A stretch of 64,000 nucleotides of DNA from Pagrus major (lineage: Eukaryota; Chordata; Actinopteri; Spariformes; Sparidae). The notes beneath the pieces are model-generated. The model searched no databases. It was given only the letters and a program-made list of their open reading frames with translations, and had not been told where the DNA came from. Numbering within the stretch: position 1 is the stretch's first letter; every line of letters begins with the position of its first letter. Below, in pieces: positions 36,480 through 47,786 of this stretch. Both the position numbers and the translations under genes were made by a program. The stretch covers positions 8,610,741 through 8,674,740 of the forward strand of contig NC_133224.1 of assembly GCF_040436345.1 (NCBI RefSeq), written 5' to 3'.

Positions 36480-38197
36480 TGTTTTGTGTGTATTTGTGTG
36501 TTGGGGGGGTTGGGGAGCAAAATACTGTAAGAAAACACACCTGAGCCTCAGTGATGTCAGAGCCATTGTGCTTTGTATTCAAAAGTCCTATGGAAATTCA
36601 GACTTCTGAGAGAGCTCCTTTAGTGGAAGGAAAGCAGAGGTTCAGATCATCACTCTGGTATGCAGGATGACTGGTTGCCACTGAAGATTGTGAATACATG
36701 GATGGACTGAGGTTTCAATCACCTACAAGGTAATTACAAAGAACAGAGAGTTGATTAAACTGATGGATAAATGCTGCAGGAAAGTGATAATTGGAGCTCA
36801 AATTCACTCTACATTTCACGGCCACTCCAGCAGTTACATGGCCTTAATCCTTGTGGCAGAGTCTTTCAAAGTGGGCTAAAATTTGCCCATAATTACCTTT
36901 GATTTGGCCTGGGAGATGACAATGGAAACAAATGAGCTCATTTTGTTTTTTTATATGTTTTTTATATCTGTAGAAAGTTTGGCGGTTTGCGATTACAGTA
37001 CATTACATCCACTTTTAAAGTGACCTCATTGGCTGTAAAAGTATACCCTTTAATTACATTTCACATTCAAGGAACTGAAAGTTTCCTTCAGTCCATTATT
37101 GTCTGTTTCCACCGTGGTCTAAAGACCCACAAAGATTAGATAAATTAGTCCCCTGATGTATGAAAAAGCACTCCATGTGTCATATGCTTTCTTCTTTCTA
37201 CTCCATGATTATCTGTTGACGCACAATAAACAGAAACAAACTTGTTTGCGACTGCAGATTTTTTAGGAACAATAGTGGAAATAAAATGCTACAAGTACTC
37301 AACCAATCAAAAAAAGTTCAGCGTTGCAATCCTCACCAACAAAGTTTCTGGTTGTTTGGAAAGTACTACCTCTTGAGCAGGGAGTTTTTAGGGTGTGGAA
37401 AACCAGTGATTTCCTCCAAAGGTTTGTATACTGTGTACCATTTTGACCAGTGCTCAACATTGGAAATGTGATGTACAATACAATTAAATAAGTAAACTAA
37501 TAAGACTGACTGGGATAAGAAGTTGAACTCTTTCGGTTTATGTGGAGGCGCAAACAAACGTTATCTGCATTTAGTTTCACATCATCTGTTGAGTAGGGAA
37601 AAGTCATCTTTGCATGTAGTAGTTTAATAGCTCATATTAGTCAGAGGACATGAGAATAACTAGTCAGGATTGTAAAAAATACTGAGGTCATGTTCCACCT
37701 AACATTCATATTTAATTCATTCACTTATCTTGTTCTTGAGTTTTTGAGTTTTATGTGCCAACATGAAGGTTGAAACCGCAAAGTCAGGAATACAGGAACA
37801 TGTCGGGGTAAACGCTGAATACTTTATTCATGTATGTATCTGTATTTATTTGAAATTTAAATATAATGAACTCACAGTGTGTCTTTTGGTTGTCAAATAT
37901 CCTCCTTCCCGATCCAAATAGGGTACTTTACAAAATAAAATACATTTATTGAGGAGTAGAAGGGATAAAACTTACTTAAATCATGGAATAATCAATAAAA
38001 ATGCATTTCTGAACCTTAGCTTTTACACCTGAGTATGATCTAAATGTATATTTAACTGTAAAGGGTGTTTCTGTTAGTTTGATGTACACAGCCACGACTG
38101 AATGTATCCTGCAGCTTAGCAAAGCTCCTCAAACCAGAATGTCTAACAGCTCATCATCTTCCTCGCTGTGACCCTGACACAGGTCCCACCTATAATT
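36480..38197. other. intergenic, lrp10 to M8 peptidase gene
   Basis: No exon, RNA gene or copy of the window's repeat families was recognised. The last part holds an ATG-initiated ten-codon frame (38139-38171) and an acceptor-like tract ending CTGACACAG at 38182. The 5' UTR of the next gene may therefore be spliced at 38183, which would remove that small frame. Confidence 0.4.
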
Positions 38198-38618
38198 ATG
38201 GTTTTACCTCCATCCCAAAGACTCTGGGTGGGGATGCTGGCGGTAATGGTGACGGTGGTTGTGGAGTTCCCCGGAGCCCTGCAGAAGTGCATCTTTGATG
38301 AGGTCCAGGCTCAGAATGGGGTGGTCCGAGCTGCACCCATCCACCCAGACGGCCCACCCAGACTCGGATCCCAGGCTGGGCAGCAAACTAATAATCCAGG
38401 ATGGAGGGCATCACCCCTGCATGGCCGGTCAGTGAGGCACAGGAGAAGCCTGAGAAAGATATCCCCGCCCACTCCCACCTCACTACAGCCAATCAGGATC
38501 CGGAGCTGGATTCCAAAGGAGAGCAACAACCTATCAGAGGCTGAGGAGGAGAGAGTGGCGGCAGCAGTGGAGGAGGCTGTGAGGATGGTGTCTTCTTTAC
38601 TGTCAGGTGAAAAACAGA

Positions 38619-38688
<70 letters not shown>

Positions 38689-38825
38689 ATGCACAATAAT
38701 GAACTGTCGACCTTTAACAGTGGACAGAGGGACGGGTCCGTTGCTGCTCAGCAGAGACATCAACAAATACTGCAAGTTTCTCTGGAGGAATTCTAGTACT
38801 GCCAACTACAACAGGTGTGTATGTA

Positions 38826-38865
<40 letters not shown>

Positions 38866-41800
38866 CCTCAGCCCATGAAACACACTCCTTTGGACTATTT
38901 TGTAGAAAACAAGGTGTCTGGCAGATGATCACTTATAAAAACAAGGTGTATTGAATATCAGCACTTAAATGCTTGGTGAAATTCATATAGATTGCATAGT
39001 CAGCTTGTATTTGATCACCCATCCTTTCTCTTTCACTTGGCACTGTAAAACAAAGGAGAAATGTTGTGAAAATTAATTAAAAAGTCAGTTTTCTTCCTGC
39101 AGGTGTGGTCGAGCCAACAACAACTACAGATCTGAGACCTGTCTGGATGTGACAGTAAGCATCAGCCTGATTGATTTTGTTATAGGAATGTAATCCAGCA
39201 CCTAATATGTTACGCATTGTTTGCTATCCTCGTTATCAACAGATCCCAGATGATCACCTGGCTGGGTGTCATATTTACCCAGAGGCTGATTCACCTCGCG
39301 GGACTGAGCTCCGTCCTGAAGGTGCTGGACTCCCTGACACCGACTTCCTGCTGTACCTCCAGGTACAGGCCACTGACAAGTGTAGAGCCGAGGTAGAGAG
39401 CCACTGAATCTTAAAGCATAACTGAGAAGTGAATAGAAATTAAAAAGTTAAATCACTTTTAAGAAGAGAAACTGACAAAGTGTTACAATGAAACGCCCCA
39501 CAGCCTAACGTGTTGGCCTACGCCGTCCACTGCCAGACGGACACCCATGGACGACCTGTAGCTGGGGTGGTGGTGATCTGCAGGGACAGACTGACAGGAG
39601 CCACATACAGCCACCAAACTTCTGTACAGGTACCAACAATAACATTCATCATTATACTTACATTATGTGAGTTTTTTTAATCATGTGTTGAATTGTGTGC
39701 TCTCATCTGTTTCCCAGACTGTGATCCACGAGCTGTTTCATGCGCTTGGTTTCTCTAAACATCTCTTCCACACCTGGAGAGACTGTTCGTCCACCGCTAC
39801 AGGTTTTAAATACATTCTGATATTTTTTTATGTCCATTAAGAGGCATTACATCAATATAATGTGGAATTTGACTCATTTTTTAGGTTCTTTAGTGTAATT
39901 ATCTAAATATAAATGGCCATGAAATGATGAAGGGACAACTGAATCTACTTGTGGGTTGTGTGAATTTATTATGGTAACAAAAACAATGACATGTCCTTTT
40001 TTTACTTTTATACTTTGGGATCAATAATCTTTTTTGCAAATGTGGAAGGCTTTGATGAGAAAGAAGGAGACAGAAGAATTGCAGAAAACTAGTTACAATA
40101 TAACAATTTAATTTAAGCTACTAAAAAAAAAGAGTAATATAAATACATGAAAAATGGTTTAATAACAATTATATCCCAGTAAACCATTTGGAACTAAAGA
40201 TTAAAGCATGTCTGCCCTACAGATGAATAAAATCAGCTGGACAAAGTATATAAACAAAGAAATTCTCAATAAAATTAGAGACAAACATAGGCAGAAGACT
40301 ATAATAAAATTAAAAAAATACGTTATCTGTGGATTCTGGCGGCCCCTGTGGAGGCCTTCAGAGAAAGTTACCCTTGTTTTAGTGCTGTACCACCAGACGA
40401 GAGAGCAGCTTCTTTCCTCAGGCTGTTCATCCTCAGCACTCTATAATAAAACATAGTTATATTTTTATGACTTATCCAACCCGTTTAGGTCAGAATCTGA
40501 ACTGGTGACAGGTATTAAGAGTGACTATAATAACTATTTAGACAGAGCTATTCCTCTCGCTAACATCAGTAGAAAGAGGCATCAGTAGTACAGAAGCTTT
40601 AACTCACATTAAAGATCATAAGCATTGGTTCAAAATCAGTTCTTCTAATGAGATTTTCTTTGAATTGTTCTCCAGTTGGAGCTGCCTGTTCTCCTCGAGG
40701 CAAAGTGACTCACTCTGATGGATCAGGCCAGATGAGGATTTACACCCCATCCGTCATCTCAGCCCTGCAGAAGCACCTGGCATCCACTGACCCTGAGCTG
40801 GGAGCGCCGCTTGAGAACCTGGTACTAAGCGGCTCCGGCCTAACTCCTTTTCAGATTTATCATATGCTCTCCTTACTGTAGAAGTTAAATGCTTTCTGTC
40901 TTCAGGATCCAGGCAAACTGTCCTCTCACTGGGAGTCCAGGGTCCTGCAGGGCTCCATCATGGCGGCGGTGATGGGGGACCCCACCACAGTTCGGATTGA
41001 CCCGGTCACCCTGGCTGCACTACAGGATACAGGCTGGTACAGTGTCAACCTGAGCCGGGCACAGAGTCTAGTCTGGGGAGACGGTGAGGAAGATGAAGAT
41101 GATAAACTTATAAAAATAACTACATGGAACATCTGGATGATTGCAAACAGGAAGAAGACAACCTGACTCATGTGTCTTAAGATTGTTTGCAGGAGAACAA
41201 AAAATATAATTCAATAAATGTGTGTTTTTGTAGGTGAGGGAGCCATGTTTGGTTCTCTGTCAACCTGTCGGGACAAGTCTTCACCCTTCTTCTGCACTGG
41301 CAGGTTGATTTATAATAATATATTTGTTTTATACACAGCAACTTCTGTTACTAAGGTCACTTTTTTCTTTTCATACCACATTTCCAGCACATGTTTGCAT
41401 TATTCCTTGCTTTCAGTGGAATTGGGTGTCATTATCTTCACCTCCACAAGGGGGAGTGCCAGACTGATGAATACCTGGAGGGATGTAAAGTGTACAAACC
41501 TCTCAAGAATGGAGTAAGTTTTATTTCCTCTCATGTGATTTAATAAAAAAACATCTTCACCAAACAATATTCTTCAGATTATAGAACAAATTAAACCCTT
41601 ATTTTACTCATTTTCCTCTGGACTTTTCCTTTTTCCAGTTCTGTAAAGCAGAAACATGTCTGTTTATTTCTATTTCTTGTACCCTACATTGCAATTTTTG
41701 CCATTTTTTCCCATTGCAGCACCAAATTTCCTCCCTCTTCTTCCTTTTGTCCTTTAGAGTGAATGTTGGAAAGAGGAAAATACCTGGAGGTCAGCTGAAG

Positions 41801-42695
41801 AGGACTGGAGTGGGGAAATATTTGGTGTCGACAGCCGTTGCTTCTTCTCCAGCCTGACCAGACAGGTGAGTGCTTGCGTGTGAATGCTTGTCACCAACTG
41901 TTTTGTTCTTTTTAACATTACTTTCTTTTTCTACTTGTCTTTCTTTTAGAACCACAGTGAGTTTATTTTGTTCAACAGCTCCGTAGAGGGACGTTGTTAC
42001 AGACACAGGTGTGCTGGACTGAACAGATACCAAATACAGGTGTCTGGCTCTGAATGGGTGGACTGTCCAGCAGGGGGCACTACTCAGGTAACACGACACA
42101 AAAACATGCAGTAGCCTATGTGAACTACAGTTCACTGTGAATCAGTAGGGTGTTATCAGGGACAATGTGTAGGTGTATTGTTTTTAAGTGCTTCTTACAA
42201 TTTGCAACATTAAGAATAAGAAGAGTGTTTATAGTGATTTCATTATTATATCATAATGGATGTGACGATGATGCTTGATCTTGATGTCTTTGCTGTTTTA
42301 ACCCTCAGATAAAAGGATATCACGGTTTAGTTTCCTGCCCTGACAGGAGGTTATGTCTCTACGCTGACATCACTCCTCCCTCAGGTGATGTCGTTCCATT
42401 TCCTGCTTCTATCACAAGGCAAGTATGACTTTAAACAAGCACCTTCTTCCTTTACTGTAACCTTTAATCATACTAACTTTATTTCTTTTTACTCAGTGAT
42501 CCCTATGAGACTCTAACCTCAGCCCAGAACGAGACCTGGTCGCCGCTCAGACCTCCTGCAGAGCTCACTGGAGCCTCAGCGCTCTGCATCACTGCCGCTC
42601 TGTGTTTCCTGGCTGCAGTTGTGGCGACTTACAGGAAATGTTGCTCCCGCAGGGTCAGGATCCACTCTGCCCCAGAGGAGCACAGTGATCTGTAA
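38198..42695 (+). CDS. lmln2: leishmanolysin-like M8 zinc metallopeptidase, 14 exons, complete
   Basis: Membrane-anchored M8 metallopeptidase; its physiological substrate is not known to me. Exons: 38198-38606, 38721-38814, 39103-39154, 39243-39392, 39504-39629, 39718-39802, 40676-40821, 40906-41083, 41234-41303, 41417-41513, 41758-41865, 41950-42087, 42309-42418, 42497-42695; in phase, 1962 nt, 653 aa. Order: N-terminal hydrophobic signal segment (about 9-24); a basic propeptide-like stretch including RHRRS; catalytic HELFH (281-285, Glu282) followed by ALGF; the third zinc ligand, His362 in SSHWES, 77 residues on, with Met-turn Met373 eleven further, the spacing expected in leishmanolysins; a Cys-rich C-terminal part; a single transmembrane helix (about 612-632) and a short basic tail. 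LMLN itself is usually GPI-type or soluble, so the transmembrane end favours LMLN2; that paralogue choice is inference. Intron 13 uses a GC donor (42419-42420). Confidence 0.9.
38622..38682 (+). repeat. CA microsatellite, M8 gene intron 1
   Basis: 61 bases of uninterrupted CA, 39 bases before exon 2. It faces the TG tract in intron 2. Confidence 0.98.
38828..38864 (+). repeat. TG microsatellite, M8 gene intron 2
   Basis: 37 bases of uninterrupted GT starting 14 bases after exon 2. Confidence 0.98.
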
Positions 42696-42706
42696 CAAAC
42701 ACTGGC

Positions 42707-42712
42707 AATAAA
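42707..42712 (+). terminator. M8 peptidase poly(A) signal
   Basis: AATAAA 12 bases after the stop codon, with a second AATAAA at 42749-42754 followed by a TTTGTATGTCTTTTTC tract. The second is the likelier one because of its T/G-rich downstream element. Either gives an unusually short 3' UTR of under 100 bases. Confidence 0.6.
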
Positions 42713-42852
42713 AACTTTGAATGTAAACTTTCAGCATTGAAAAACTTGAATAAACTGTGATTTGTATGTCTTTTTCTTGGTCTAAATTGTCATTTTCATT
42801 CAAACAAAACATTAATTTGTATGTGAACTTTTAGTTGGTTTTTCATCAAAAC

Positions 42853-43104
42853 TGCAATAAACACTACGTCGGAGAAACAGGGCACACCATCCTCACCAGA
42901 CTCCAGCAGCACCTTTACGACACCGGGGAAGGCAGACTTTCCACCCACCTGGTCCACCTCTTTCAAACCCCTTCCAGCAATAACTTAATCATCACAGGGG
43001 TATAAAACAATGACCACTGGACCAGCAGGCAGAGAAAGAGAGCAGAAAGACTCAGGATCCAGAAGCTGGACACCATTTTTCCCAATGGCCTCAATGACCA
43101 TTAA
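42853..43104 (+). mobile_element. Penelope-like retroelement remnant (GIY-YIG endonuclease end)
   Basis: One frame reads CNKHYVGETG, then an R...QQHL segment and STHLVHLFQT. It continues through one in-frame TAA (43003-43005) to DHW, RQRKRAERLRIQKLDTIFPN, then GLNDH and a stop at 43102-43104. The YVGETG block with a following Arg and His, and a C-terminus around FPNGLND, is the GIY-YIG endonuclease of Neptune-type Penelope elements. The reverse transcriptase part is absent, so this is a 5'-truncated, inactivated copy. The AT-rich, T-rich sequence to about 43600 may be its tail. It lies 160 bp past the M8 gene. Confidence 0.7.
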
Positions 43105-44307
43105 CCCAACAAACCCTAACCCCAAAACAAAAACAACCCCCAGCACTTATATTTATACCTTTATTACACATAGTCTTATATTCACACATGCATGCTCATG
43201 TATTTTACAAGAGTTTATGCACTTGCACTTATATTCTAACAATTTTATGCCTAGATGTTCTACTAACTTTAATGCACTTACTGTCTATTACTTTTTATGC
43301 ACTTACTTTTTACATTTTATACCTGTGTGTTTTTATGTGTTTTATTGTTTTTTTATGCATTCAATTGTGTTTTATATGCACCCATTTATTACAACACATA
43401 ACACATAAATTATAGACAACTGCTAGTCTTACCTGTGTGCCTAGGTGCTTTGATTATTTATGTCTTGTCTCACAGGCACTTATATATTCATCTATTTATT
43501 TATTACTAACACACATATATAAATACATTTATGTTGCATTACATTATACACGATGGAGACTGTCTTTAACACCATATTAAAGAATAAAATGTTGTTTGCT
43601 GAATTTCATGGACTTTTGCATGGTTTCTTATGCATGCAGCACATGCCGTTTACATGTGATTGTCTTCACCATGGGCACATTAAGCCTGTTCTGCCTTGGC
43701 ACAATTTCCCTCTCCCATGACAAAACATGACAAAATATGAAATAAATATGAGATTAACTGAATGAATAAAGACAGAGATAATCAAGTAACAATATACAAC
43801 AAAAAGCACACAGAAACATAAGGCTGAGATAAAGATTGTTGATGTGCAGGATGTTGTTTCAAATTTCTATATATTATACACTGGCAGACTCCAGTTGGGT
43901 GGGTGGAATACAAAAATTAAGAATCACAGTTGATTAATAACGCTAAAAGCTGTCATCTTGATATCAAGTTGCTGTTTGACATTTCTGAACCCACGTCCAG
44001 TGCTGACATCACGGGTTCACTGCTCTCTCTATCAAGGTTGGTTTGGAGTTGATAGAGTAATAGGAAGGATCACAATTAATGCAACAACAACAAAACCAAC
44101 AATGATGAGACCAATAACAAGAGGATTCTGTGGCCAGAGTTTTTCACTATTCCTTTAAAACTGGGCAGACAAACCCTATCTGCCGAAGACTTTATGAAGC
44201 AATTGAAAGCTCTGACACCTTGTGGTGATGTTGTTTTGTGAACTATGTCAGACTTGATTAAATGGAAATATTTGAACATACTTGTGAGTCCTGGTTTCTG
44301 CAAATGG
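43105..44307. other. intergenic, gene end to satellite
   Basis: AT-rich, no gene confirmed. The first half is rich in TTTTAT and ACACAT words and could be the untranslated end of the Penelope-like element. On the minus strand, 44155-44032 gives a 40-codon frame encoding NSEKLWPQ followed by a strongly hydrophobic 22-residue stretch (about LVIGLIIVGFVVVALIVILP) and a stop. It could be a terminal transmembrane exon, but it has no convincing partner exon. Confidence 0.3.
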
Positions 44308-44434
44308 TTGTTGACCCCAGATCCGAAAGTGTCCGTACAGAGGGTTGCCAGCACGCGCCAAACGGCCTGAACCACAAAACACGCTCCTAAACACCCCCTG
44401 GAAGAACAATTGAAAATTTTTGCCCCTGACACTT

Positions 44435-47400
44435 AGTCATATTTCACCTCTGATCCATCCCATTCACTTTGCAGGCCTGCCTCTAACCCTATCTCCAACT
44501 ATGAGATCCAAAAAAGTGTCCCTGCAGGCCTGCCTCTAACCTTCACCACAGACCCGAAAAAGTGTCCGTACAGAGGGGTGCCAGCACGCTCCAAACGGCC
44601 CAAAACACGCTCCTAAACACCCCCTGGAAGAACAATTGAAAATTTTTGCCCCTGACACTTAGTCAAATTTCACCTCTGATCCATCCCATTCACTTTGCAA
44701 GCCTGCCTCTAACCTTGACCACAGACCCGAAAAAGTGTCCGTACAGAGGGGTGCCAGCACGCTCCAAACGGCCCAAAACACGCTCCTAAACACCCCCTGG
44801 AAGAACAATTGAAAATTTTTGCCCCTGACACTTAGTCAAATTTCACCTCTGATCCATCCCATTCACTTTGCAAGCCTGCCTCTAACCTTGACCACAGACC
44901 CGAAAAAGTGTCCGTACAGAGGGGTGCCAGCACGCTCCAAACGGCCCAAAACACGCTCCTAAACACCCCCTGGAAGAACAATTGAAAATTTTTGCCCCTG
45001 ACACTTAGTCAAATTTCACCTCTGATCCATCCCATTCACTTTGCAAGCCTGCCTCTAACCTTGACCACAGACCCGAAAAAGTGTCCGTACAGAGGGGTGC
45101 CAGCACGCTCCAAACGGCCCAAAACACGCTTCTAAACACCCCCTGGAAGAACAATTGAAAATTTTTGCCCCTGACACTTAGTCAAATTTCACCTCTGATC
45201 CATCCCATTCACTTTGCAAGACTGCCTCCCCCTGGAGGAACATTCACATTGCAGGCCTGCCTCTAACCTTGACCACAGACCCGAAAAAGTGTCCGTACAG
45301 AGGGGTGCCAGCATGCTCCAAACGGCCCAAAACACGCTCCTAAACACCCCCTGGAAGAACAATTGAAAATTTTTGCCCCTGACACTTAGTCAAATTTCAC
45401 CTCTGATCCATCCCATTCACATTGCAGGCCTGCCTCTAACCTTGACCACAGACCCGAAAAAGTGTCCGTACAGAGGGGTGCCAGCACGCTCCAAACGGCC
45501 CAAAACACGCTCCAAAACACCCCCTGGAAGAACAATTGAAAATTTTTGCCCCTGACAGTCAAATTTCACCTCTGATCCATCCCATTCACTTCGCAAGACT
45601 GCCTCTAACCTTGACCACAGACCCGAAAAAGTGTCCGTACAGAGGGGTGCCAGCACGCTCCAAACGGCCCAAAACACGCTCCTAAACACCCCCTGGAAGA
45701 ACAATTGAAAATTTTTGCCCCTGACACTTAGTCAAATTTCACCTCTGATCCATCCCATTCACATTGCAGGCCTGCCTCTAACCTTGACCACAGACCCGAA
45801 AAAGTGTCCGTACAGAGGGGTGCCAGCACGCTCCAAACGGCCCAAAACACGCTCCTAAACACCCCCTGGAAGAACAATTGAAAATTTTTGCCCCTGACAC
45901 TTAGTCAAATTTCACCTCTGATCCATCCCATTCACTTTGCAAGACTGCCTCCCCCTGGAGGAACATTCACATTGCAGGCCTGCCTCTAACCTTGACCACA
46001 GACCCGAAAAAGTGTCCGTACAGAGGGGTGCCAGCACGCTCCAAACGGCCCAAAACACGCTCCTAAACACCCCCTGGAAGAACAATTGAAAATTTTTGCC
46101 CCTGACACTTAGTCATATTTCACCTCTGATCCATCCCATTCACTTTGCAGGCCTGCCTCTAACCCTATCTCCAACTATGAGATCCAAAAAAGTGTCCCTG
46201 CAGGCCTGCCTCTAACCTTCACCACAGACCCGAAAAAGTGTCCGTACAGAGGGGTGCCAGCACGCTCCAAACGGCCCAAAACACGCTCCTAAACACCCCC
46301 TGGAAGAACAATTGAAAATTTTTGCCCCTGACACTTAGTCAAATTTCACCTCTGATCCATCCCATTCACTTTGCAAGCCTGCCTCTAACCTTGACCACAG
46401 ACCCGAAAAAGTGTCCGTACAGAGGGGTGCCAGCACGCTCCAAACGGCCCAAAACACGCTCCTAAACACCCCCTGGAAGAACAATTGAAAATTTTTGCCC
46501 CTGACACTTAGTCAAATTTCACCTCTGATCCATCCCATTCACTTTGCAAGCCTGCCTCTAACCTTGACCACAGACCCGAAAAAGTGTCCGTACAGAGGGG
46601 TGCCAGCACGCTCCAAACGGCCCAAAACACGCTCCTAAACACCCCCTGGAAGAACAATTGAAAATTTTTGCCCCTGACACTTAGTCAAATTTCACCTCTG
46701 ATCCATCCCATTCACTTTGCAAGCCTGCCTCTAACCTTGACCACAGACCCGAAAAAGTGTCCGTACAGAGGGGTGCCAGCACGCTCCAAACGGCCCAAAA
46801 CACGCTTCTAAACACCCCCTGGAAGAACAATTGAAAATTTTTGCCCCTGACACTTAGTCAAATTTCACCTCTGATCCATCCCATTCACTTTGCAAGACTG
46901 CCTCCCCCTGGAGGAACATTCACATTGCAGGCCTGCCTCTAACCTTGACCACAGACCCGAAAAAGTGTCCGTACAGAGGGGTGCCAGCATGCTCCAAACG
47001 GCCCAAAACACGCTCCTAAACACCCCCTGGAAGAACAATTGAAAATTTTTGCCCCTGACACTTAGTCAAATTTCACCTCTGATCCATCCCATTCACATTG
47101 CAGGCCTGCCTCTAACCTTGACCACAGACCCGAAAAAGTGTCCGTACAGAGGGGTGCCAGCACGCTCCAAACGGCCCAAAACACGCTCCAAAACACCCCC
47201 TGGAAGAACAATTGAAAATTTTTGCCCCTGACAGTCAAATTTCACCTCTGATCCATCCCATTCACTTCGCAAGACTGCCTCTAACCTTGACCACAGACCC
47301 GAAAAAGTGTCCGTACAGAGGGGTGCCAGCACGCTCCAAACGGCCCAAAACACGCTCCTAAACACCCCCTGGAAGAACAATTGAAAATTTTTGCCCCTGA

Positions 47401-47786
47401 CACTTAGTCAAATTTCACCTCTGATCCATCCCATTCACATTGCAGGCCTGCCTCTAACCTTGACCACAGACCCGAAAAAGTGTCCGTACAGAGGGGTGCC
47501 AGCACGCTCCAAACGGCCCAAAACACGCTCCTAAACACCCCCTGGAAGAACAATTGAAAATTTTTGCCCCTGACACTTAGTCAAATTTCACCTCTGATCC
47601 ATCCCATTCACTTTGCAAGACTGCCTCCCCCTGGAGGAACATTCACATTGCAGGCCTGCCTCTAACCTTGACCACAGACCCGAAAAAGTGTCCGTACAGA
47701 GGGGTGCCAGCACGCTCCAAACGGCCCAAAACACGCTCCTAAACACCCCCTGGAAGAACAATTGAAAATTTTTGCCCCTGACACTT
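44435..47786. repeat. 1,676-bp higher-order unit, two tandem copies
   Basis: Copies are 44435-46110 and 46111-47786. Every variant I compared recurs at an offset of 1,676: the AGTCATATTTC change, the odd hybrid segment with CTATCTCCAACTATGAGATC (44490 and 46166), GCATGCTCC (45309 and 46985), CTCCAAAACACC (45510 and 47186) and the shortened GACAGTC units. The block after 47786 does not continue the pattern. Confidence 0.9.

Noticed and set aside
38311..38805. 164-codon minus-strand frame with alternating Val and Cys
   Set aside because: Its Val-Cys run is a translation of the CA microsatellite, and the rest is antisense to exons 1 and 2 of the M8 gene.
43010..43408. 132-codon plus-strand frame after the Penelope-like remnant
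   Set aside because: A different frame from the GIY-YIG one, running into AT-rich low-complexity sequence.
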